Source: Teredinibacter sp. KSP-S5-2 (GTDB taxonomy: Bacteria > Pseudomonadota > Gammaproteobacteria > Pseudomonadales > Cellvibrionaceae). From it: a DNA stretch of 64,000 nt. Positions within the stretch are counted from its first letter, which is position 1. Every line of letters begins with the position of its first letter. The stretch is from NCBI RefSeq assembly GCF_032773895.1, contig NZ_CP120416.1, positions 3,935,001 through 3,999,000 on the forward strand, given 5' to 3'. The notes beneath the pieces are model-generated. The model was not told the DNA's origin. It did no database searches and was given only the letters and a program-made list of their open reading frames with translations. The position numbers and the translations under genes were made by a program. This document shows positions 17,293 to 25,430 of the stretch, in pieces.

Positions 17293-19050
17293 TTACAGGC
17301 CAGATTTCATCGCACTGATCAGTTCACCATTGGCAGTATCACCGTTGGTCTCCCAGAAGAATGCACCGCCCAGGCCACGACCGTTAGCATATTGCATCTT
17401 CGCACGGATGGTCGCTGGATCGTCATAGGACCACCAGTTGTTGCCACAGTATGCGTAGTTGGTACCCGCAATTTGACCGGTGATTGGACAACTACCTTTC
17501 AACACTTTGTAGTCTTCAATACCCGCTTCGTAAGTACCCGCTGCTGCACCGGTTGCCGTTCCACCAGGCGCGGCTTGCGTAACACCCGTCCAACCACGAC
17601 CGTAGAAACCAATACCTAACAATACTTTGTTCGCTGGTACGCCCAGGCTAAGTAGTGTGTCGATACCATGGTCTGTGCTGAAGCCTTGAATTGGCATGCC
17701 AGCCCAATCGTTCAATGGTGAGTGCGGCGCGGTAGGACCGTTCTTCGCCCATGCACCGAAAAAGTCATAGGTCATGATCATGTAGAAATCCAGGTACTGA
17801 GCTGCACCGCCGTAGTCTGCTGCCAATAGTTTGGATTCACCCGCACCAATTGCAGAAGTTACAAGCTGGTTGCCGAATCGAGCACGCAGTGCTTGCATCA
17901 ATACGCGGTAGCTGTCGAAGCCAGACGTGTCACAGGTTAGACCACACTCGTTTGGATATTCCCAATCGATGTCGATACCGTCGAATACACCGGCCCAACG
18001 TGGATCATTGACCAAACCATAACATTGATCAGCGAATGCGGTTGCGTTTGCTGCTGCTTGACCGAAACCACCAGACCAGGTCCAACCACCGAAAGACCAT
18101 ACGATCTTCAAGTGTGGGTACATGGCTTTCAATTTCTTGAACTGACCAAACAGACCACGAACTTCAGTGCTGTTCCAGTCATCGCTGGTGCCGTCTACAG
18201 ATTCTGCAGCAGAGTAGAAACGATCGTAATCGGCATAGGAATCGCCAAGTACACACTGGCCGTTAGTCACGTTACCAAATGCGAAAACAATGTGCGTTAA
18301 CTTCTCAGCAGAACCGCTGGTGACCAAGTTTTTAGGATGATAGTTACGGTCGTAGATACCCCACTCGGTGAAGTAACCGGCTAGAAGCTTGCCACCCGTA
18401 CCGCCAGAAGAACTTGAAGAAGAACTACTGGATGATGAAGAGCTTGAAGAGCTGGACGATGAGCTTGAGCTGCTAGAACTTGAAGAAGAGCTGCTTGAGC
18501 TACTTGGATTACACTTCACGCACTCCCAAGCACCCCAGGGATCGTTTGGATTAGGCTCGCCTTGAGTCCACCATTTTGCGGTACACATCCAATCGGGTGG
18601 TACAAAAACTGGGTCGCTGTTACCAGTATAAACGGAACCTTGCTGCCAAGACTGGCTTGGACAAGCAGGTAGTTCACCACCTGACGAGCTGGAACTGGTA
18701 GAGCTACTTGAAGAGCTAGAGGAACTTGAAGACGAACTTGAGCTGCTAGAGGAAGAGCTGGAACTGGATGAAGAACTTGAAGTGCCATCACAAACACCCA
18801 AGTCAGTCCATGCATATTGCCATGCCCAACCAGTACCAGGCGCATACGCCCCACCAAGGCTACACCAACCGTTAACATCACACTGATAGGCGTTACCAAT
18901 GGCCTGCACTTTACCGTCTGCCGGTAGAGTCATGCCATCCTGATACTCAGGTAAGTTAGTGCAGTCATAGGCTGAAGCTGCACCGGAAAAAGTTAAAAAA
19001 ACGAGAGTAAGCAGGCTATGCCAACTGTTTCTCACTGCCGGTTTTTTCAT
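17293..19050 (-). CDS. GH18 chitinase with two small binding modules and polyserine linkers
   Basis: A 585-residue secreted endochitinase-type enzyme. Order: signal peptide (1-27, ending SGAASA); a cysteine-bearing module at about 29-90 (YQCDVNGWCSLGGAYAPGTG); a polyserine linker; a CBM5/12-like module at about 127-181 (WWTQGEPNPNDPWGAW); a second polyserine linker; GH18 barrel from about 217 to the end. The catalytic motif DGIDIDWEYP has its acid/base at Glu364. The SFGGWTW and YDFFGAW strands are typical of the ChiA-like subgroup. An aaggag ribosome site is partly within a dyad. It is single and terminated by the shared hairpin. Chitin fragments released would feed uptake genes not present here. 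Compared with the two chitinases near 58-62 kb, the two small modules are in swapped order. Confidence 0.95.
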   Translation of the reverse strand: MKKPAVRNSWHSLLTLVFLTFSGAASAYDCTNLPEYQDGMTLPADGKVQAIGNAYQCDVNGWCSLGGAYAPGTGWAWQYAWTDLGVCDGTSSSSSSSSSSSSSSSSSSSSSSSSSSSTSSSSSGGELPACPSQSWQQGSVYTGNSDPVFVPPDWMCTAKWWTQGEPNPNDPWGAWECVKCNPSSSSSSSSSSSSSSSSSSSSSSSSSSSSSSSSSGGTGGKLLAGYFTEWGIYDRNYHPKNLVTSGSAEKLTHIVFAFGNVTNGQCVLGDSYADYDRFYSAAESVDGTSDDWNSTEVRGLFGQFKKLKAMYPHLKIVWSFGGWTWSGGFGQAAANATAFADQCYGLVNDPRWAGVFDGIDIDWEYPNECGLTCDTSGFDSYRVLMQALRARFGNQLVTSAIGAGESKLLAADYGGAAQYLDFYMIMTYDFFGAWAKNGPTAPHSPLNDWAGMPIQGFSTDHGIDTLLSLGVPANKVLLGIGFYGRGWTGVTQAAPGGTATGAAAGTYEAGIEDYKVLKGSCPITGQIAGTNYAYCGNNWWSYDDPATIRAKMQYANGRGLGGAFFWETNGDTANGELISAMKSGL

Positions 19051-19058
19051 AAAGAAAA

Positions 19059-19080
19059 CTCCTTAAACGATAGTTAAGGA
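19059..19080 (-). promoter_or_regulatory. Ribosome site inside a dyad upstream of chitinase 1
   Basis: On the minus strand tccttaac (19080-19073) and gtttaagga (19068-19060) form a near-perfect 8-bp stem with a 4-base loop. The Shine-Dalgarno aaggag (19064-19059) lies in its 3' arm, nine bases before the ATG. Folding would limit initiation. Confidence 0.45.
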
Positions 19081-19546
19081 CACACAGAAGCCTATAGATA
19101 AATATTTATCCATTTCATCACGGGTCGATACAGAAACACGAAACCCACTACGTGATTAGATGTATTTAGTTCGCCAGACTACAAATTATTATTTTTGTGA
19201 CAGCCAGAACGAACGGGAGAAGCGCTGTATATCCAATTATGATTATTTGTTTATATGAATACCGCTTTACAAACATTTCTTGCTCACTACACCGGGATCC
19301 CAAAATGGAAAATCCTGCGGCGAGGGCGAGTATAGGCAAATCGATCTATTGTTCCAAGGGAAAACGGCGTCAAACAGGAAAGAATTCAACCTTCAAAAAA
19401 TAACAAGAGCTTTTATAGTTTTTATTAGAATAGTTAACCGCAAAAACATATAGCAATTTGATTTTAAAGAAATGGAATAACAAATCCATAAAGTTAGTAC
19501 ACCTTTTCTTTGATAGAGAAAGAAGCCTGTAAAATCTAACCAATGA
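19081..19546. other. Intergenic region upstream of chitinase 1
   Basis: About 470 bases without a convincing gene; a 68-codon open frame at 19197-19403 lacks a ribosome site and protein-like composition. It should carry the chitinase promoter on the minus strand. No catabolite or regulator site could be assigned. Confidence 0.45.
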
Positions 19547-20053
19547 TTAATTTAAGAGTTCATAGGGAAATCGAGGAGGAAAGAATGTCACGTCTTTTGC
19601 CTCTTTACCCAGGTTTATCTTGACTCTAAGCATATCCAGTTCGCCACTGCGCGAACCAATTTTCTGAACGGTAGTTTTATCTTCTCTATCCAATTGTTTG
19701 GCCAAAGCATAGAGAGACTGGTAAATCGCATTATTTTCCAGAGACTGCTCAATCTCGCTGCCATCGCGTTTTTTTAAAAAGTAGGAATCGGAAAACTTTC
19801 CTTCATCAACATCAAACAGGTCTTCAATATACACCCGACCAAACGCCAGCTCCGAAAAGAAGACTATTATGAATGCACGACTTTTGGGTACACCTTTTCG
19901 CTCCAACTCATCAACAATTTCTTCGTACCCCTTATTGTGGTTTTGAACAATAACATCAACCGCATCGGAGACCCTTTCATCGACAGTACTCCCATATACC
20001 GGCAAGCTTACCGAAAAAACCAAAAACAAAATGGCGAATATTCTTTTAAGCAT
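19547..20053 (-). CDS. Secreted protein of unknown function
   Basis: With ATG 20053 the product is 168 residues with a good signal peptide (MLKRIFAILFLVFSVSLPVYG). An upstream in-frame GTG at 20083 would add ten residues before it and is less likely. The mature region is charged and helical (DERVSDAVDVIVQNHNKGYEEI, then ERKGVPKSRAFIIVFFSELAFG), ending in a basic/aromatic tail FFPPRFPYELLN. No family recognised. It is monocistronic and downstream of the riboswitch-like region on the opposite strand. Confidence 0.65.
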   Translation of the reverse strand: MLKRIFAILFLVFSVSLPVYGSTVDERVSDAVDVIVQNHNKGYEEIVDELERKGVPKSRAFIIVFFSELAFGRVYIEDLFDVDEGKFSDSYFLKKRDGSEIEQSLENNAIYQSLYALAKQLDREDKTTVQKIGSRSGELDMLRVKINLGKEAKDVTFFPPRFPYELLN

Positions 20054-20372
20054 AACCAATCCAAATATGAGTGTTATAACCACTAATGAAGGAAATAAAT
20101 TTTCAACTGAGAAAGACGTCTAGCATTCTTGACTTACTCAAACAGTAGCAGAATCGCAAAAAACAATTACTGCACCATTTCAACAAAATAAAAACGGACA
20201 GCCAATGTACTTTTTTTGGCATCGCAATAATTGTTTGTGTGAGCACTCATTCACGTTTTTACACAACCTGAATTTCAAAATGTAAAGTAGATACGGTTAA
20301 GTGACGTATCTCAAGAGAGATAACCTCACCCTGATTTTGCAAAATTATATTTGCGCATGATCACCATCAAAC
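20054..20372. other. Intergenic region, possible FNR-like half-match
   Basis: No gene recognised. At 20357-20370 the sequence ATGAT-CACC-ATCAA matches 9 of the 10 conserved bases of the FNR/Anr consensus TTGAT-N4-ATCAA, just upstream of the structured RNA candidate. It could place that RNA under oxygen control, or be chance. Confidence 0.3.
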
Positions 20373-20563
20373 TAAGGTGAGAAACTGGCTCTATGTAAAA
20401 AATATCCGTGAAGGGTAACGAAAAAAACGCGGTTAAACTAGAGGTAAGCGCAGCCCCGCCACAAGAGCGAACCGCCTTCGGATACATTAAGATATCCTGA
20501 TAAAAAGGATATCAGGTAGGCTCAAACCGAAAAGACCTCGCATGGCCTGATCAAGAACCTACC
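20373..20563 (+). ncRNA. Structured RNA candidate resembling a cobalamin riboswitch
   Basis: About 190 bases with several long pairings: tatccg (20403-20408) with cggata (20479-20484), adjoining aag with ctt; gcggtt (20429-20434) with aaccgc (20470-20475); and gatatcc (20491-20497) with ggatatc (20507-20513). The blocks gcgcagccccgccac and, later, gaaaagacct...aacctacc resemble the conserved GCnGCCCCCGCAAC and GAnGACC...GACCTGCC boxes of cobalamin riboswitches, and aggt/acct can close a P1 helix. The GGGAA and GGTG boxes are only approximate. No plus-strand gene follows, so it would be an orphan, decayed, or control an antisense transcript. I am fairly sure the RNA is structured, less so of the family. 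Confidence 0.45.
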
Positions 20564-20582
20564 GTAACACTAGTGACTCAAA

Positions 20583-20813
20583 CTAATAGGAATAGTTGGG
20601 AATTCTCACTTTTCGATAATCCGGGTTAACCCAGCATTGAGGTAACTCTTCACCGGACAAAAACACTAAGTCGGCTTTTTCGTAATGCTCTGGCTCTTGC
20701 AGCTCTTCACCAACCTGATCTCTGCCCATTATGTCGTGCTCATACAGGTTGAACAGCGCATTAATATTTACAACTTCGATTAAATGGCCAGTTTTTCTAT
20801 CTTTGAGGAACAT
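20583..20813 (-). CDS. Small conserved gammaproteobacterial protein
   Basis: A 76-residue acidic protein starting MFLKDRKTGHLIEVVNINALF, with a central GRDQVGEELQEPEHYEKADLVFLSGE and ending CWVNPDYR...SY. Very similar short proteins from Pseudomonas and relatives (pattern MFL+K...GHL+EVL...GR...GEE.Q+PE...K..L.FPSGE.LP.CW) are often labelled 'acetyltransferase', but the size excludes a GNAT fold and no function is established to my knowledge. A good aggagg-like ribosome site (complement of cctccc at 20820-20825) lies upstream of the ATG. It sits between the TssB-TssC fusion and the riboswitch-like RNA. Confidence 0.8.
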   Translation of the reverse strand: MFLKDRKTGHLIEVVNINALFNLYEHDIMGRDQVGEELQEPEHYEKADLVFLSGEELPQCWVNPDYRKVRIPNYSY

Positions 20814-20995
20814 AATAACCTCCCGGAAAACCCACAGGACTCTATTTAAATCTTAGGTCATTATGTAATAGCCTGTGACAAGCGAAAAGATCACTTTTAG
20901 ACCAACATACTCTATCGAAAATAACTAACGGAAATAACCAAGAAAAATACTCTGAATTACCAGCGTTATTGCCATAAGAGGAGTAAGACGAGCCC

Positions 20996-22522
20996 TTACC
21001 AGGGCCCGTGCAATGAGGTATTAGGATAAACGGAATAAAAGGCGGGAACGAGTACGGAATCTTTATCCTTCATTGAACGCACGCACAATAAACCCGCAGC
21101 GGTGAAACGCTCGACACCTTTATCCGTTATAAGTATTTCTGCACAGGGCTTTATCGCGCTTTCTCCATCATCATCGTAGACATGAAGCGGTAATCCCTGC
21201 AAAGGCCCGATGTGCGCAAAGTTTATGTCCCGGCCAGAGTATGAATACGCCTGAGCAATCATAAGCGTCACGATATAAGCCGAATTTCCCCAGAGATAGT
21301 ATTTGTGCTGACCATTTTGAGGTAACTCCTCATAAGGGAAACGTTCCAGAGGGGAAGTCTTTTTACCGTAGGGTAAACGCAGCATAAAACGGGGAGCCGC
21401 CAAGGCTAACCGTTTGGCCACATCCATTTGTTGCAACGCCCCCCAATGAGCAGCAACTTCCTGTGTACATTCGTACTGCCAATCATCCACATCGGGAGTT
21501 AATGCCAAAGATTCACAGCCGGCAAATTTTTCACTGCCACCGCATATTGCCGCCGCCCCCAACTCATCGGCGATCACAGCAAGCGTTGCAGCAAGATTAA
21601 TGTCTTCTATTTTGTCCTGAACATAAAAGTCGCCAGTAATAAGATTAAATACTTTGCCGCCAGCAACTTGTTGCTTTTCAACTAATAATTTATACAGCCC
21701 GCTTTGCTCGATATCACCGGAGCAGTTTTCAATATCCTGTAGAAGCTCTTGCTTAGTCACATCAACAATGTACAGTTTCAGCTTTTTCCCTGTTTCCAGT
21801 TGCCTGACTAACATATACAAACTGCGCCAGCTAGCTTCCAGGTTTTGAAATGCGCTTGCATGGCATATCTTTCTCATGATCTCGCTGGTTGCTTCAGCAA
21901 CCGCATTTAAGAAAGCCCCTTTTCGCGAATCTGCTTTTTTCTCCACATAAGGCGCAACGACATCTTTGATAATGCTATTTACAATACCCTGTGGAGTTTG
22001 TTTATAAAGCGCTTGTGTTTGACTGGAAGAAAGAATGGCATCGAGCATATTTCCCGAATCCAGAACCTGCTGCACTTCATCAGATGCAACGGGTTCCGAC
22101 TGTTCTTGTACTGGCGGCTGATAACCGTCCCAGCTTTCGATCTCTTCCGCTGCCCGCTCGAATAAATCGGGGTTGTTTATTTGCCGATTGAGTTTGCGCA
22201 AATCATCAAACAATGATACACGTTCGTAGAGGTAGTCCGGATGTAGATCATCAAACTCATTAAAATGAATCGCATCATCAGATACAGGTAATTTGAGTGT
22301 TACCTTTAAACCGGCAAACACCTCTTCAAAGTTATCCCGGTCAACTTCAATTATTTTTCTCTGCGCCAGAGTCGCGGCATCCAACTGATCGCAACTTTCC
22401 CTACCGCTAAAATCGCCAAGTACCACAACCTTCATACTTTCCCCTTCACTAACCGGGGCAGGGCGCTGCTTGTCGCCGGAGGTAAACGTTATTCCACCGG
22501 TACTCATGGTTACTCTGGACAT
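20996..22522 (-). CDS. Isolated TssB-TssC fusion (type VI secretion sheath-like protein)
   Basis: A 508-residue protein combining both T6SS contractile-sheath subunits. Residues about 28-135 look like TssB/VipA (MKVVVLGDFSGRES, RKIIEVDRDNFEEVFAGLKV). Residues about 190-505 look like TssC/VipB (FQNLEASWRSLYMLVRQL, MLRLPYGKKTSPLERFPYEE, YLWGNSAYIV, AEILITDKGVERF). The region after FYSVYPNTS, about 60 residues in ordinary TssC and involved in sheath packing, is missing. No other T6SS gene is nearby (no tssA, hcp, tssE, tssK or clpV). It could form a sheath-like assembly alone, modulate a T6SS encoded elsewhere, or be a relic. Relatives are unlikely to be pure decay because the frame is intact and the ribosome site (ggagaa) is good. 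Confidence 0.8.
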   Translation of the reverse strand: MSRVTMSTGGITFTSGDKQRPAPVSEGESMKVVVLGDFSGRESCDQLDAATLAQRKIIEVDRDNFEEVFAGLKVTLKLPVSDDAIHFNEFDDLHPDYLYERVSLFDDLRKLNRQINNPDLFERAAEEIESWDGYQPPVQEQSEPVASDEVQQVLDSGNMLDAILSSSQTQALYKQTPQGIVNSIIKDVVAPYVEKKADSRKGAFLNAVAEATSEIMRKICHASAFQNLEASWRSLYMLVRQLETGKKLKLYIVDVTKQELLQDIENCSGDIEQSGLYKLLVEKQQVAGGKVFNLITGDFYVQDKIEDINLAATLAVIADELGAAAICGGSEKFAGCESLALTPDVDDWQYECTQEVAAHWGALQQMDVAKRLALAAPRFMLRLPYGKKTSPLERFPYEELPQNGQHKYYLWGNSAYIVTLMIAQAYSYSGRDINFAHIGPLQGLPLHVYDDDGESAIKPCAEILITDKGVERFTAAGLLCVRSMKDKDSVLVPAFYSVYPNTSLHGPW

Positions 22523-22852
22523 TTTTTCTCCAAATTATTGTTGGGTTCTCACTATGACCTGTAGACACGCGAACAGCATAATCACCACTGCTGAAATGAT
22601 ATCTATAGCGAACTATCTCAGAGTTTATAACATAACCCTTCACCACGTGCAGTGATCGGATCACTTTCCACTGCAATGAGTAAGAACTAACCACAAGCAA
22701 AGACGGGGTTCAGAACAACTGCTTAAAAAACGAGCTCAAGCCTTACGCTAAGGACCATTTTTACAACTATTCAGGTGATTGGAATGGGCGAGAGAAGCAC
22801 AAACAAAAGAGAAGAAAAGCAAACGTATGATACAGGTTAGTTCAAAAATAAA
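22523..22852. other. Intergenic region with a perfect operator-like palindrome
   Basis: No gene recognised. agtgatc-g-gatcact (22651-22665) is a perfect 7+1+7 palindrome about 130 bases upstream of the TssB-TssC start, the size and form of a helix-turn-helix dimer operator. Confidence 0.45.
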
Positions 22853-23572
22853 TTACTCCAGGTTAAGCCTGATTTTTCTTTCCTTCCAATCGGGCAGAAA
22901 CTGGGTCATAAGCTGTTTAAAGTGGGCATTGTGGTAGCGTTCGTGTAAGTGAGTTAACTCATGAACCACGACATATTCCAGAGCGTCCGGATTTTTTTTT
23001 GCCAACTCCAGATTTAGCCAAATCCGTTTTGCTGCAATATTGCAGGTTCCCCAGCGGGTTCGCATTTTTCGAATACCCCATTCATCAACCTCTTTACCTA
23101 CAATAGGTTGCCACTTTGCCAATAGCCGAGGAATAATTTTCTTTAATTCTGAACGATACCAATTATCCAGTAATTTTATTTTTTCCTGTTCGGTCGTTCC
23201 GGGAGAAATTCGAATAACAAATCCTCCCTGGGTTAAATCAATTTTATTCCGTCCCATTTTATATTCGATTTTTACTGCGATATCCTGCCCAAGATATCTG
23301 ACGGAACCACCATCCTCAAAGTTATTATTTTTTTGGAATTTTTGGCGAACTTCATCCTGCTTACTGCATATCCAGGGTAAGTTATTTTGAATAAACTGAA
23401 TCGCTTCGGCATTAGAACAGTGATAGGGAATAGACAAACTGACATTTCCCTCCGGTGGGCGGACGGACAAATTCAGGTTTTTAATTTTTTTCCGAGTTAT
23501 TTTTACATTTACCCCGGCTACGATGATTTCCTGCGTTCTGTTGTTATTTCCAGTCGAAAAAAAGCGTCTCAT
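22853..23572 (-). CDS. YgjP-like metalloprotease (M48/DUF45 family)
   Basis: A 239-residue soluble zinc metallopeptidase-like protein. The zinc motif HELTH is at residues 204-208, with a third ligand candidate His214 in the H-N-A-H-F spacing typical of YgjP. Preceding family motifs are MRTRWGTCNIAAKRIWLNLEL, and the N-terminal KKIKNLNLSVRPPEGNVSLSIP. The length matches YgjP/SprT-like DUF45 proteins (about 170-240). In some bacteria such genes accompany type I restriction systems; none is seen here. Physiological substrates are not established. Confidence 0.9.
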   Translation of the reverse strand: MRRFFSTGNNNRTQEIIVAGVNVKITRKKIKNLNLSVRPPEGNVSLSIPYHCSNAEAIQFIQNNLPWICSKQDEVRQKFQKNNNFEDGGSVRYLGQDIAVKIEYKMGRNKIDLTQGGFVIRISPGTTEQEKIKLLDNWYRSELKKIIPRLLAKWQPIVGKEVDEWGIRKMRTRWGTCNIAAKRIWLNLELAKKNPDALEYVVVHELTHLHERYHNAHFKQLMTQFLPDWKERKIRLNLE

Positions 23573-24019
23573 TACATCACACTAGTGTTTTTAACCTATA
23601 GATAAACCGAACTACAGTCATACTGGCATCTCGCCAACACGTCCACAAGTGCAGTACCAAACATACGATAAAGCAGCACAAACAGAATAGTACGACTGTA
23701 AAAACAGTTTTTTTGTACTAAGAGTTGAATCCATCTCCTACCAGAAGCCGAAAGAACAACACTCAGGAAGTTAGGAGGGCGAGCATTATCCCGTATTTAT
23801 CGATAACAAAAAACTCATCTTAGGTATGGACTTTGTTCTGAATATAAAGAAAAGAACAGTAATCTGATAACAAATCGCATCAAACTTTTTTACCAGCAGC
23901 CTGTCAAACGAACCGACCGAGAAAAATCACTATCGCATTCCAGATGGAACACAGCCTGGGCTTTTGCCAAAAAATGGTGTATTTTCTACCATCCATTCAA
24001 TAACCCAAAGTTTCCGACA
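23573..24019. other. Intergenic region upstream of the metal efflux operon
   Basis: About 450 bases with no recognisable gene. It contains the extended hairpin at 23688-23720 and must hold the efflux operon promoter. No MerR-type spaced dyad was identified. Confidence 0.45.
23688..23720 (+). terminator. Hairpin with T-run, possible terminator of an unannotated transcript
   Basis: Nested pairing tagtac / gtacta around actgt-aaaa-acagt followed by seven T (23708-23714). It has terminator form on the plus strand, yet no plus-strand gene precedes it, so it may end a small RNA or be an upstream leader element. Confidence 0.35.
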
Positions 24020-24352
24020 TTGAATAAAGCTTTTATCATCATAGTCCTTGCGTTACAGCTGCTGCAGTCTATTACTGCACTGGCAGACACGCATCAGGCA
24101 CATGAGCAGGAAAGCCTTTTTGCGGAATACATGGAAAATCACAAAGACCACATTGACGACGGGGACACTATCGCGAACCTGTCTGAAGTCGACTGCGAAC
24201 ATTGCTGCCACTGTCACGGCACGACTGGGCCGTTGATGATTTCCTCTATTGATCCCCCCTATTCATTTTCACCACATCGACAACCCTCCGCAACACTTGC
24301 CGACCCCGATTCGGTGTTTCTGGTCGACCTGTTCCGCCCTCCAAGAAGCTAA
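24020..24352 (+). CDS. Small secreted Cys/His-rich protein of the efflux operon (CzcI-like)
   Basis: A 110-residue exported protein with a signal peptide (NKAFIIIVLALQLLQSITALA). It is rich in His, Asp and Cys, with a cluster DCEHCCHCHG near residue 60 that could bind a metal ion. Similar small proteins (CzcI type) precede czcCBA-type operons and are thought to tune the metal response. The only start giving the signal peptide is TTG 24020, since no ATG exists in frame nearby; the ribosome site is unclear. It lies 73 bases before the adaptor gene. Family naming is inferred from position and composition. Confidence 0.65.
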   Translation: MNKAFIIIVLALQLLQSITALADTHQAHEQESLFAEYMENHKDHIDDGDTIANLSEVDCEHCCHCHGTTGPLMISSIDPPYSFSPHRQPSATLADPDSVFLVDLFRPPRS

Positions 24353-24425
24353 CTACGGCCTCTTAACAACACTCCAGATTAGTCGTATCCGATTCGCTCG
24401 GATGTAGTTTTATGGTGGAACAATT

Positions 24426-25418
24426 ATGTCCTTTTTACGCCCATTCGCTGTTGCTGGCCTGATTTTTTTAGCGGCTTGCAATGCAAATTCGGATGATCAC
24501 GACCACGATCATCAACCAACAGATCAACATGAACAGGAGAAGCAACACTCCCCCACGGAAGATAACGACCATGAATACGACATGGATGCGTCAAATAACG
24601 AGGAACACCAGGAATCTTCTTTGAATATCGAACGAGCCCAACAACTTGGCATTACCTTAAATCAGGCTGGGCCGGCAAATATTGCTCAAAGCATTGATAT
24701 CTTCGGCAAGGTAACGGTTCCCTCCTCCGGTCTCAGCCACATTCAGGCCCGCTTTGACGGTGAAATCGTTCGGGTTTTTGTAGACATCGGGCAGCAGGTG
24801 GCTCAAGGCCAAGCCCTGGCAGAAGTGGAATCCAACATCAGTTTAAGCAACTACACCATCCGTTCCCCCATTCAGGGGATCGTCACCGAGAGACATGCTA
24901 ATGCGGGAGAATCTACCGAAGACCAGATACTCTTTTCGATCGCCAACCTGCAAACACTCTGGGCGGAGTTTAAAGTCTTCCACAGTCAGGCAAATACGCT
25001 GACACCCGGTATGCGCATCCTCCTTGCGACTCAGGAGTCACCAGTGAGTATCCGCGTTAACCACATTCTCCCCAGCAATAACAACCAGCCTTTTCTTATC
25101 GTGCGCGCCAATATCGACAATACCGAGGGAAGCTTTTCTCCAGGAAGGTTTATTCAGGGCCAATTGATTACGCAGGAGAGATCCGTTCCCGTAAGCGTTG
25201 AAAACAGCGCAATTCATATCGTCGACAACACCACAAGCGTGTTCGTTGTGGATGGCGATCACTTCGAAGTCCGGCCCATAGAAACCGGCATCTCCGATGG
25301 CCAAAAGACAGAAGTCATTTCAGGTTTAACCGCCGATGAGCGCTACGCAAACCGCAACAGCTATCTCATCAAGTCTGAACTGGAAAAGTCTTCCGCCGGA
25401 AATGATCACGCGCACTAG
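24426..25418 (+). CDS. RND efflux periplasmic adaptor lipoprotein (CzcB-like)
   Basis: A 330-residue membrane-fusion protein linking the inner-membrane pump to an outer-membrane channel. It has a lipoprotein signal (LAAC, Cys18), then a long His/Asp/Glu-rich segment at about 20-65 (DDHDHDHQ and HEYDMD patches), typical of metal-buffering in zinc/cobalt adaptors. The barrel-sandwich hybrid is at about 95-180 (IQARFDGEIVRVFVDIGQQV and APIQGIVTERH-like NYTIRSPIQGIVTERHANAG), followed by beta-barrel and membrane-proximal domains. It ends with another His pair (NDHAH). It is 12 bases from the pump gene, so translationally coupled. Confidence 0.92.
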   Translation: MSFLRPFAVAGLIFLAACNANSDDHDHDHQPTDQHEQEKQHSPTEDNDHEYDMDASNNEEHQESSLNIERAQQLGITLNQAGPANIAQSIDIFGKVTVPSSGLSHIQARFDGEIVRVFVDIGQQVAQGQALAEVESNISLSNYTIRSPIQGIVTERHANAGESTEDQILFSIANLQTLWAEFKVFHSQANTLTPGMRILLATQESPVSIRVNHILPSNNNQPFLIVRANIDNTEGSFSPGRFIQGQLITQERSVPVSVENSAIHIVDNTTSVFVVDGDHFEVRPIETGISDGQKTEVISGLTADERYANRNSYLIKSELEKSSAGNDHAH

Positions 25419-25430
25419 GAGAATGACGAG

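Noticed and set aside
17392-18899. Long open frames on both strands over the chitinase 1 gene
   Set aside because: They are shadows of the serine- and glycine-rich coding frame; the chitinase frame has signal peptide, domains and catalytic motif.
22449-22700. Open frame of 83 codons at the start of the TssB-TssC gene
   Set aside because: Overlaps the real start in another frame; no family likeness.
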